Shown one piece after another: positions 24,871 to 36,100 of a stretch of DNA of 64,000 nucleotides. A program made the position numbers and the translations under genes. Where the stretch lies: the NCBI GenBank assembly GCA_000469685.2, contig LS997563.1:44566651-44630650 (forward strand). The letters are read 5' to 3'. Below the pieces are notes generated by a model. That model had not been told where the DNA came from. It did no database searches and saw only the letters and a program-made list of their open reading frames with translations. Numbering within the stretch: position 1 is the stretch's first letter; each line of letters opens with the position of its first letter. Source of the DNA: Haemonchus contortus. Taxonomy: Eukaryota; Nematoda; Chromadorea; Rhabditida; Trichostrongylidae.

Positions 24871-27100
24871 TCGTCTCAAGGAATGTACGTTACATAAAAA
24901 ACTGTCTTATTGCTCTTCGTTTTGTTTCTACTTTTTTCAAGTCCTTTTGAGTATATTCATTTGATTTGGGTGGTCCTTTCTTGTTCTGGTGTTAATCTCA
25001 GCCGGCATGATCCTTCCAATCTGTTGTTTGAATCTTGTCCTGAATTTAGCTAACATCTGAGTCTTCCACGTGTTCCTAGAGCCTTTTCTCAAGCAGAAAC
25101 ACCTCGTCAGGGTAACAGCAATCCCGTTCAAGACCCCCTACAGGCATACTTCAATCTTTACAAAGCTCGAATAAAGTCAACGGGTAAAGATTAGCTTCCA
25201 GTTTAGTTCAGAAAACTTGTTTGATATGCATCGGTCAAAATAGTGAGTAACATTCAATCATTTCGAGCTATTTCTTGTCAGCTATTCTAAAGGCAACCAT
25301 ATGTAGGAATGCCTATTGCCTGTTTTTGTCCATTCACAACGAGAACCTGTTGTTAAGTACGATCGTGTTATTTTTTCGCTTTTCCCTTTTTTAGCCTACT
25401 TTTAGCTGTGTCCGTTCTTCATTTCCGTTATAGTTTTTCATCTACCATACCGTAACCTTTACTGCTGTAACGACAGCCATTACTCTTCTTTACGCTTGAT
25501 TCAACAAGACTACGTCATTCGATGTTTCGAGTATAAAGGCCCATGTTGGCCCTAAGTTTGAAGACTTTCACGGGCGCATCTCGAAATTTTTTTTTGATAG
25601 TTCGTCTTAATTTTGATTGATGGTTGATACCGGCTTCCCTACATAAATTTTATCGTAAAAAGCTCGATGTCGAAAGAGATGATCATCTTCAATTTTGGAC
25701 AAATCCGAGATTGTTATCACTTTCTGTTGTATTTTCGTTGCTCGGAGGTTTTATATAATATCCGTGATTGAAAGCCTCATTGAATATAAATCAGAAGGCA
25801 ATGGTTGCTTTGGTTCTTCCGCTACACTGTGGACGTCGACCTAGTCCTGGATCCAATCCTTCCGTTTGAGCTAATCGAACCACCTGTCTCTGCACTTTCA
25901 CCTAGTATGAGTACCAGACTCGTCCGCGTGAAAGGAAATTCTGAGTCGTCCTTTGGCTAGCTCTCAAGAGTCATGGTAGTGACTCAATAAAGGTATTTCA
26001 ACTGGTTCTCCTTCACGTGAAAAGATCCCACATAGGCATCTATCCAAGAAACATCTGCAAACCTATTTTGAGTGAATAGATTGTTATCTAGAACACGGGA
26101 TTCCTTTTCCGAGCCAGCAAAGTTTTCGTTTTCAAGGAAAAGAGAGGTATGTGGGGGGGGGGGGGGGGGCGTATGGAGAGGGGTAGTGTGCCAGATGTAC
26201 TTGCGGATGTTCGAATTCGATAGAGGAGCAGTTGCTCCGCAGAATAATCTGATTCATCCCACTTTCTATACCACTAATTTTGGAAGAAAACTCTGATTCA
26301 GCGGCGCATCTGCATTGTCTGGAGTGAGACGTACGTAACATTCACTGCCATAGAGACGGGAGCTCATGAATGAAGTCTCAAAGCTGAAGACGTCTACATT
26401 GCCATGAAGAGCCAAAGGCTTTCATATGACTACCGCAAAGCAAATGCATATGCTTTTAGTGAGAAATCATTCAGTGGAAGAGCTTTTCCTGACTACTTAG
26501 GCGCTTTGATCATGTATGGAGCTGCAGCTTCTCTATTTGTCAAAATTTTAGTGTCGATGAGTCCGGATTGAACCCATCGTCTCAGTAGCTATCGAAATCT
26601 AGAAGTTACTCTTGTATTCTCCGATATCAAGCCCTGTTTTGTGTTGTTTAAATGAATGCAATATGCTCTGCTCCTACTTACTGCGCATTTCATAGACAGT
26701 CTGCATAAGTAGACTATAGTAGGATCCATCTTTATAGCACTTTCTTCAATAATTCACGAGTAATACCAGTAAGCATTGAGACGGCTCATGACTTGCTTTG
26801 AGTAGGGGGTAGCAAATTCTTAGTAAATCATAGCTTATTGAGTGGTGAAACGAAAGTGTGAGCAACTAAGAACTTTTGGAGAAAGAACTGGCTTTAGCCA
26901 TCGCACGAAAACTAAACTATTCGTAGAAAATCTTTGCTCATGCAGTGTTTGTCCACTGCTCTTCTAGAGTTGTTGCAATTTGAGAACCAACTTGTGCAAA
27001 AGTGTGAAATGGGCTCTTGCAAAGTAGGGTCGGACGTCTGGACGAGTAACCTTTTTGCTCCTGAAGCACCATTCACACAAATGTTCTCGACAATGCTACC
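24871..27100. other. Intergenic with a long G tract
   Basis: No gene is recognised. A run of about 18 G residues sits at about 26,153-26,170. Such tracts are length-unstable and often misassembled. Confidence 0.4.
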
Positions 27101-27107
27101 TTGAAAA

Positions 27108-27370
27108 GGGGTATGTGTACGAACGTGCGTCCGAGGATGCGCACGGCAAATTGCGCGGCGAAGTTCGTAATGATTTGAACTACTTTAACGCCTATCATTG
27201 GGGCCCAAATTTGAAATAGAGTGGATTAAGAGGATTATCTGACCCTACTAAATTACACTACTTCGAGTTTGTGCCCCGAAAATTGGCGCCGCAGTCGTAC
27301 AAATCATCACGAACTTCGCCGCGCCATTTGCCGCGCGCACCCTCGGACGCACGTTCGTACCATCCCCCCT
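27108..27370. mobile_element. Foldback MITE upstream of the Reeler/EGF gene
   Basis: Two inverted arms of about 70-75 bp flank a centre of about 110 bp. The left arm contains TACGAACGTGCGTCCGAGG and GGCGCGGCGAAG-type sequence; the reverse complement of 27,296-27,370 repeats this with few changes. I see no open frame of transposase size. The element ends about 350 bp before the ATG of the next gene. Confidence 0.8.
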
Positions 27371-27717
27371 TGCAAAGTGAGCACATAAGAATAAACATGA
27401 TTAATTCATTGGTGAAAAATGAGTGAAGTGGAACAGATAGATGGAAGGAACGAGTAAACATCAAAAAAGAACGTTTGAAGAAACTGTATTCTTTCAGACC
27501 TATCTATGATCGATGTTCTAGGGTTTTGTGTCGCTCTTGGCCAATTAATATTACCTGTAGCAGTGTGGGTGGGCTGTAACTTACATCGTTATCCTCCCAT
27601 TTCCATCCTTCTATATAATCTCATTGTTCACACCTCTTCTGTGGTTTTCCAGTTCCCACCCTGACGTTCGTTCAGTGTAATCTACTGGAATCACTCACAG
27701 ATACCTTGAACTTCAGG
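27371..27717 (+). promoter_or_regulatory. 5' flank of the Reeler/EGF gene
   Basis: The gap between the foldback MITE and the start codon. A TATATAAT string occurs near 27,612. A TTGAACTTCAG acceptor ends one base before the ATG at 27,718, which fits either a spliced-leader acceptor or the end of a 5' UTR intron. No transcription-factor site can be claimed. Confidence 0.35.
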
Positions 27718-30700
27718 ATGACAAGGAGACTATGGGTCGTTCTTGCCTGCCTAGTCTATGCAGCCGAATGCGACATATTGGAAATGACCGGATTTCACTG
27801 TAAGAATGCGAATTCGATGCGGTTAGATCGTTCACTTCATGGAGCGCCCCACATGACGATTCCACCGTTTGAATTTTCGATATCTGACGAAGAAGGCAAT
27901 GCGGTTGAATACTACGAGCCCGGAGAAATATACAGAGGTAGGCCTACTATATGATATTTGACAGAGGCTATCTAAAAAGAACTACATGCCACTGCCTTGG
28001 CAGTTGAGGCAATATTTGAGTTTATCAGCCTAGAATAAGCGCCAACCAATTTTGGCACTCAAAAAGAACAGACTTAGGATCGCAAATTCAGCTACTAATC
28101 AAAGGCAACTTTACAAAGTACAACCATATATTATTCCGTTCTACAACATCTTATCAATACATAATATACCAGTATGCAATATCCCGCCCTACAACCTTGA
28201 ATCCATAGCTGCGACTACCATTTGGAGGGGCGCGATTGCGGACTATATGGCAGAGAAGGTAGATAAGTATTAGGTTGATGCATAATTATTGCGGATTTTT
28301 TGGCAACTTCTTTTCCCTCGATAGAATTCGAATATTGAACCCGGAATCCCTATAAAAAATCCTCTTTTCCTCAGGATACATCTAGAAAGTCATATTTATA
28401 TCCACCACATCTACTATACACGCTCTACTACTTCGAGTAAGGTTGGAAGATGGCAGAGTCATTTCGTGACCTCAGCTTTTCGGGATGGAGCAATCAATTA
28501 GAGTCAGGTAAAGAATGGGATCTACTCATGAATTCGTCATATTCACCGATAGAAACTTCTATGGATTATCGCTTCAAGCGTTCGTTGAAAAATTGGCTAG
28601 CCAACAGAACTTACGACGAAATGGATGACTTGATGGCCAATGTCAAGGCGTGGATCGCCTCCAAGAGGCAAAACTTCTCCGCATTAGAAAACCTACTGCC
28701 TAGCAGATATGAAGCAAAGCTTGACGTAAATGGTGGATATCTTCCGGAGTAACTATTTGAACATTTCTTTGTTCAGTACTTTTATCGCTTTTTAGACCAA
28801 AATTAGTTTAAAAAAATCCGCAATCATTATGCATCAACCCAGTAGATATCTGCCAGTTCACATCGTGACGGTCGGCATTGGATTCGGCCCCACTTATTCA
28901 CCGATCCCCACCTTCTCTTCCATACAGTTGACATATTACATTTATCGCGGTGGAAGGTTGAACCATACCCCAGTCCGACAAAGGTATGTAGATTCATGAG
29001 GACAGGAATGTTTGGAACGCCATTCGAACAAATCGAAACGGCTTTTCCTCAAGAAGAAGTAGACACATCAGAGAGAGTTGCTGAATCTTGCGACTTGGAA
29101 TGGGGTCTGTAACCTTAATGAGCTTCAACGGAACAACATCTACTTTAGTTGGCACTGACTTATGGGCAAAACGCCAAACCACATATATATGGGACGCAGG
29201 CAAATTCTTATCTGTGGGTAATTTCTCGGCAACACACCTGAAGATAACGCTAAGGTCATATCTCTCTATATATAAAGCGCTAACATAATGTGTATGTTTG
29301 TATGCCCGTTTGTGCGTCCTTCCGAATGTCACGTAGGCACGATGAAGAGTGTGAAATAAATGTGGGCGCGGTGAGGAAGCAGTTATGAAATAAGAAATCT
29401 ACCCATACTGTTTTTAATGATCCCCTAACAAATCTTGTATAAGCGGTAGTTTCCATGTGATGGACTCGTAAGCGTGCGTAGGCCCAACTAATTTACTATA
29501 GGCGATACGAATCTGTTAACTTTACTACTTATGGTATTACAATGTCTGCTATCATAGTCCGCCGACGTGCCGGCGTGCCAGCCGAGGTAGTGCTAGGGGG
29601 AGGAGGGACGCAGACAGTCGGTAGACGCGGTCGCGTCGCGCCCAAACCCTCTAAAAGGGCTGAAAACAAAGAAAAACAGGACCAAAAACCATTTGCACAA
29701 GCCTCTGGTTGTTTGGTTTTTGATCTTGTTTTTCTTTGATTTCAGCCCTTCGCAGGGGCTTGGACGCAACGTGACCACGTCGACCGACTGTCTGCCTCCC
29801 TCCTCCCCCTCCCCCCTAGCACTACCTCGGCTGGCATGCCGGCGGACTATGAAAGCAGCCAATGACAGCAGTGCAGTGGCTAAGTATACATCAGTATACA
29901 TGTTGCTTTGACTTTGAACACGGTGCCCGGAACGTGTAACACAAAAAGAAAGACAAAGACACGGGATCAGACCAAAAAATGGTCTGATCCTGTGTTACAC
30001 GGAATGTACATATGCTCATGGCTGAGAACTGCATTTGAGATGACACTTGCATATGTAGCTGACTCGAGTCCTACCTTCCTTATGCCTCAGAAAGATTTTA
30101 AATTTTAGTTTAAAAGTGTTCTTATTGATGACAGCTCTTTAAGTTCGACTGGTCGGATACATTCATTTTCGCGGATTCATGCTTCAGTCACGATTATGCT
30201 CACCAGAAGGATACCTTATTGGTAATTTCATATGTACCAGTTAATAAAGTAGTTTTGTAAGGTGATACTCTATTAAGGATCGCTAAGAGGCGGCCGATTC
30301 ATTGTTGGAGATGGTGAAGAGGTATTTGGTAGGTAAATCACATTCATTTATTTAATTACTCATTATAACATGTACCCTGTTTACATAAAATATAAAACAA
30401 TATAAAATATAACAATAGCAATATAAAAAAACCAGTCTGATAAAGAACAATCAATGACGGTACAAATACCAGTACCGAACTAGAACAATCAAACAGCAAA
30501 GAGAGTGATTGGAACTACGGCTAAGAGTAAAAATAAGGGAACCAATAGAATGAAAAAAACAGGTAGCCTGTTTAGTTGTCGTGTAGTTGTTTCAACTGAG
30601 ACCTAAACACCGCTCGATAGAAGCTAGGAGAGAGCAGGCTTGTGCAGATCTACTTATAAGACCGCAAAACATTTCCTTCAAGAGGAACAGCATCTACTCT

Positions 30701-33128
30701 CATCACTGGTATCTTTATCTTTATCGAATGCGCTCAAAAGGTGCGCTACAACGAAAAGCTCGAGGCGCAGGTTCTGTATGACCACTATGAAGAAACGGCA
30801 AACAACGGGAGAATAACAAACCAGATTTTGAAGAAAACTGATTTCATCATAGAGGGCCAAAGTGAAAGTTTAAGATGTCATAAAACGTGGAAAAGAAAGA
30901 AAAAAACAGAAGTTCCAAACCTGGACTCACAGAGGTGAGAAACGGGTAAACATTACTACCTGTCGCGAGTAGTCAGTGTCCCTTGGAGATATTATTTACT
31001 TTAGGCTTTCATTTTGAATAAGATTCCTTTATAGCAGTGTTTTCAAGTGAGCAGAATCTGAAAGGCATTTCACAGCACGATTTTGTCCATTCCATTGGCT
31101 GTTTTCATAGTCCGCCGGCATGCCGGCGTGCCACGAGGCAGTGCTAGGGGGGAGGAGGGCGGCAGACGGTCGGTCGAGGGGTTGAAAACGAAGAAGAACA
31201 AGATCAAAAACCAAACAACCAGGGGCTCATAAATGGTTTTTGATCTTGTCTCTCCTTGTTTACAGCCCTTTGAGAGGCTGACCGACCGTCGGCCGCCCTC
31301 CTACCCCCCAGCACTGTCTCGTGGCACGCCGGCCGGCCGGCGGACTATGACAGCAGCCATTGAGTTGGTTGAACTGCTTAAAATCGGAGCTGCGATTCCG
31401 CTGACATATGGGATACAACTAATGATACAGATACTTCTCGCACGAAGCCTCTAGATTCGCTAGTGAATCTTCAAGAATTCTATCGCCTTACTGATATAGG
31501 GATGTTCGTGACTACAATACTCCTATCCTCAGATTAGAAGTCTCTGAGCCATTTAGGACTGTAGAATCGCAGAATACATTGTCCCTTCGATGCAGCACAA
31601 ATACTAGCCGCTGATGAGTGGTCAAAGTACAGAACTTTCGACCCCCACCATTATTGGTGTACCTTAGCTCAGGCTAATTATCTTCATTTAGTCTGTCGTA
31701 TGCGCTCCATAGTAGCGCAATGTTTTTCAAGCGGCGGAACAGCTTGAACGCCAATTTAACCGACATTCCACCACCCCGAGCAAGTCGTGAATCGTCGCGA
31801 CTTTCCACACCTCGCAGTCTCCTCTCGCTTTTGGCGCGGAGACCGCGAATCATACTCATTTCAAACTGCGCGTTACACTTGGAACTGTGCGCCCAGTGTA
31901 GAAACCTTTAAGAGGCTAGCGAGTTTGTTTTGGTACCAGCTTGTCGTCATTTGTCTTCGCTTCAATATTTCGACTGGCAGCTGACCATAGCTTTTCGTAC
32001 TCTGTCCTTCACTCCGCACTACAATATATTAGTGTGCCTCAACCACCAGGGCCCTTATTCTCAACTACTCATTCTCTTAGTTATAAGGTGAGAAATCCGC
32101 AGTAGGTTTAGTTCAGTATTGCCTAGTATAGTACTCACTTGATCTCAATTACTTAGCCCATTGATTCTTTTTATATTTCTAGGTTGTTTATCACACCTTT
32201 CCTAGTTAGCCGGATCACATCTACTGTCATGCTTACGCATTTATTTATAGCAGCAAGTTTTTAGTAGTTTTAATGCTTCGTTGCCGTCATTTAATTTACT
32301 CTTGTATATCGTTTATTATATACATGAAGTACCTTTAAATTAATGTGGTCATTCGTCATCGTACTCGCTCGTCACGAGCCTTTTTCGTATGTTCCACCTC
32401 ATTTATCATCTAGTGTTTGCCCATCGTTTCACTTCATCGCCACACCACCAAATGTTAGTCGACTCGACCTATCATCTCGGATTCTCGTCCAAACTCAGTC
32501 TTGGTCTCGAAGATCGCACTCAACAATCCCCCGGGTGCTGTGGGCCTGGAATTCCATTACGAGGCTGCCGCCGATGCAAACCTTGACCGGAGCCACGAGA
32601 AGTCTGAAACTATTAGATGCTATGTATGTTATGGATTGAAGCCAAATCCTGAAACTTGAAAATACGATTATCTAAAAAGTGTAAGCCGAGTTAGTAGTGT
32701 AGAACCATGTGGTACTGTCCATATCGATGCAGTGGTTCACGAAGCGTGCTAAACGTTGCGTTTAGGTGTTCGATATCAATACTGCGACGACTCAATGGCG
32801 AATGATTCCGTTACACATTCAGACAACAGGAAAAAATTCCTCGTCGAATTGCTCTGGACTACAGATCGTGACATCGGAGCCGTGCAGTTCCTGTAAGCTC
32901 AACCACGAACTTACCGAATCGTTCTGGCCTCGTTTTCTCATAATGCAGCTGTATTGGATATTATATAATTTGATCAAAAAATGACCATAAGGTTGACGGT
33001 GGCTGCAGAAGACGAACTATACTGGGAACGGTGGCGACCTCGAGCTGGTTTCATTCGTCCGAAATGGGCTAAGGATATCACCATAGTTGACTCGCTTTTC
33101 AAAATCGAGGTTTCACCTGGTCCTGAAG
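27718..33128 (+). CDS. Reeler-domain exons 1-4 of the Reeler/EGF gene
   Basis: Exon 1 gives the signal peptide, then a GFHC start and PPFEFSISDE followed by YEPGEIYR, the usual early Reeler pattern ('C ... P ... Y.PGE.Y.V'). Exon 2 begins with VDILHL and supplies the middle, including an FMRTGMFGT stretch where Reeler domains have 'FRGFLLQAR...GTF'. Exon 3 carries a Cys, then DSVTHSDNRKKFLVELLWT and GAVQF, the most diagnostic part ('VTHSDN..K..V...W.AP..G.V.F'). Exon 4 starts LLTVAAEDELYWERW and closes the domain. Intron 1 is 1.0 kb (mariner remnant) and intron 2 is 3.7 kb (two palindromic MITEs). Reeler domains occur in Reelin, F-spondin and insect immune proteins. No spondin-N or thrombospondin repeat follows, so this is not F-spondin. 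Confidence 0.75.
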
Positions 33129-36100
33129 GTAAACGCCTACGAATTCCTTTCTTGATGTTAATGTCACACCTTCCGCGTACAAATATTACTTGAGTATCAC
33201 TGTCTTCTCAGAACCAACGTTAAGTCCAGAGGAAGAAGCATCAACGTTGTCATCGGAAGAGCTTGGCACTGTGGAGCCTTTTGATCCGAAAATATTTGAG
33301 GAAATCGAGGCTGCAGAAGAACACGCAATGAGTCAGGTAATAATGTTCAGAATGGATTCTCGTTTTTGTAACGAAATCCGAAGAATTCAACTAAATATCA
33401 ATGAGGCGTCGTCAATGCTCCCATCCCGTCAATTTTTTTATGCAAATCAAAAAAAAATCACTGAAACTCGCTACCGAACCACAAAAATTTGTACAACCCG
33501 ACTAATTGAAAACTCAGAAAAGGTGGCGGGTAATTTTTATGTAATTGATGGCTACAGGAAGGAATCGAGTTGAAATGCTTCCCTGGTTTTGTGGATGCAA
33601 CTTGCTCGGATTCCTGCTTAACACTACCTCCATGGAAGAATAAGCGTCTAGTTCAGTACACAGTGAGGTCTGAATCGTACTGAGATTACATGCGGAGAAA
33701 GGTTTCCGGCACCTCCATACGATTTAGATTGCATTGCTATTACTGTTTTACACAGTCAGCCTAGCCGAAACTGAACATCAGGGAGTTGCAACCAATTCGA
33801 GTAGCAACTTGGTGGCGAACTCACTGTACGGGTTGTGCTTGATGACGGCGATTCAGCCATGACCTCAGACTAACGGGATAGGATTCCATAAACTTCCTTG
33901 GCATCGAAACGATTGAAGACTTTTAGCTGACACGTAATGAAGTCATCACCGATTCCTATTTCTCAAGCTTCTATCGTTGACTTCGAAATAGAGCAGTTAC
34001 TACATAGGGTCATTGGGTGAGTAGGTGGAAATTCACAAAAATATCGAAGGGGTGGGCTCAAATAATAATCTAGCAAAATTAGATGAAGCTGATAGCATAT
34101 TTAGGCGTGTTTTGGAAAAAGCATGAAAGCATGAGGAATAACTATCTACTCCACTTGTGTGGTCCTGCTTTGATAGGGTATACGCAGTGGTACCATTCAC
34201 TAAAGCATTTCAGATGAAGTCCGGAGAATCTCTGGTCGCACTGAACAGTGCAGTTACCCCTATCTCAATTCCAATGATAGCATCTACATGGAGTGCTTCA
34301 ACAAGCACTCTGCAAGAGCAGGCGACAGCCATACCAGAAACGACCACTATCGAGGTAAGAAAGTTAAAGTGGTCTGTGGTTCATCCTTTACGCGAGAAAT
34401 GGAGCCTATGGGCTTAGTGACCGCGGGTTTAACATGAGAATGTTGATGATGATCGGGTAACTTGGTTAAAAAAGGAAATCCACAGGGGCTATTGGAATTA
34501 TTTTTCATTTTACGCGATATTTGGAAATGTAAAGGGCTGTTCCAGGTAAGCACAACCGAGTGGGTAATCGAGAACACAACTGCGACGCAGGTAGTCATAT
34601 GGTCCCTTCAATTTATTTTGTTTCATTCACGTAAATAAGCAAAAGCCGCAGCGCAAATTTTGTTAATGCACTTTCATTGTTATCTTCCTATTTCAATCAG
34701 TGAACAAACCTCTATTTGGGATTTACAGACGACGACCGATGAATTCTCAGAATCAATCAGTACTGATCCCACAGCTATTTCAAGGCTGCAAATTGTGAGT
34801 GAGCTCTAAATGAGCTGGACTTCTTTTATGCAACACTGAACTTCTCTATCTCATACTTGAAAAAAACTTCAGTTTATTGTTCACTCATCGAGAGTTCTTT
34901 GAAAGAGCAGTCCACGATAATTTTGAGGTATTCATTTCAAGTGAAGCCATGGTGCAGAATGGTGCAAGGGTAGCGTAGAAAGCGCGGAAGTTGTTGGATT
35001 TCACATAATGTGACACTTCAAAAAAGCAAGAAAGGGCCGTTTAAGGTGTCTCTCAGTTAGGCTGTACTACAGTACTCGCCGTAAGAACTCAAAAATTTGC
35101 GATAATACCGCGAGTTCGCGTCTTTTTCGTTAATCGAGGAGAAAAAAATCTCAGCTCATCGAGCTGTACAAGATGATACCCTAAAATGTTGAAAATGCTT
35201 TATTTTGGATTGCGCCATGCACTTGAGCTCCATCCGAAATGTGATTGCATGCACATGGGGTGCACGCTTTAGTGCTTGAAGGAGCTCATTGGTCCCTGGA
35301 GATGATCTGTACAAAATTTGCTTTGGATTGCGCCACGCACTCCATTTTACTCAACACAATGTGAAAATGATTATTGGCTTTGTTCAGTCCCCATTGTTCC
35401 TTTTATGGTTTCAAGGCTGTAGATAAGTGCATCTACGGTTTCTGCACTCGATACTCCTCTTTGCAGGTTCCATTGAGAATATGACATCAATTTACGGCAA
35501 AATAACAAGGTTGATTTTTTTGGCATTTTCCAATTTTTGTGGGAATTTTTCTACGGAGTCTGAGGAGATGGCGTTTAAGCACTCTACTGTCGTAGACATC
35601 TCTTTGTTGTTTGCAAGACTGCTATGGTACATTTTATCATTGATCGAAATTTCTCCTTTGGTATGGCCCCAAACTTCGAACTTCGTCAAGCCCAATTCAT
35701 GAAACATGAATTTTTGAGTTCTTACGGCGAGTACTGTACATATTCTTGGAGGTCTCGATTCATTCTAGCAAGAAATATCAAAGACCATTTCTTGGTGAAC
35801 CGTGCCTTCAAGCCTTAGAACTCTTCTCGGAAACTTGAAAATTCTGCCGAAATATTATAACAGTTATTTCTACTGGCTTACTAATGTATTTGGCTAGATC
35901 TTCTTGAAATTCTATTTCTTTACGAAAAAATGGTGTAAACGATAAATGTTGTGAGTCCAATTTTTTCGACTCCCATATGAAAGGGTTACCTTCTAGTAAT
36001 GAGATAATTCTTGAATATTTGTTCTATATTGTATAAATTTTACGAACGAGATATCACCAGATTTCCATGAAATAGGGGGCAAGCTAATTTTATGAAGAAA

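Noticed and set aside
28450..28752. 100-codon frame as a host exon of the Reeler gene
   Set aside because: It is a mariner transposase C-terminus lying between matching mariner ends, entirely inside intron 1.
29088..29288. Frame LRLGMGSVTLMSFNG as the Reeler continuation
   Set aside because: It would need a frameshift after exon 2. The GTCTGT donor at 29,105 joins exon 2 in phase to the clear Reeler segment in exon 3, so no frameshift is required.
29593..29901. Overlapping open frames on both strands at 29.5-29.9 kb
   Set aside because: Produced by the symmetry of the palindromic MITE, not by selection for protein.
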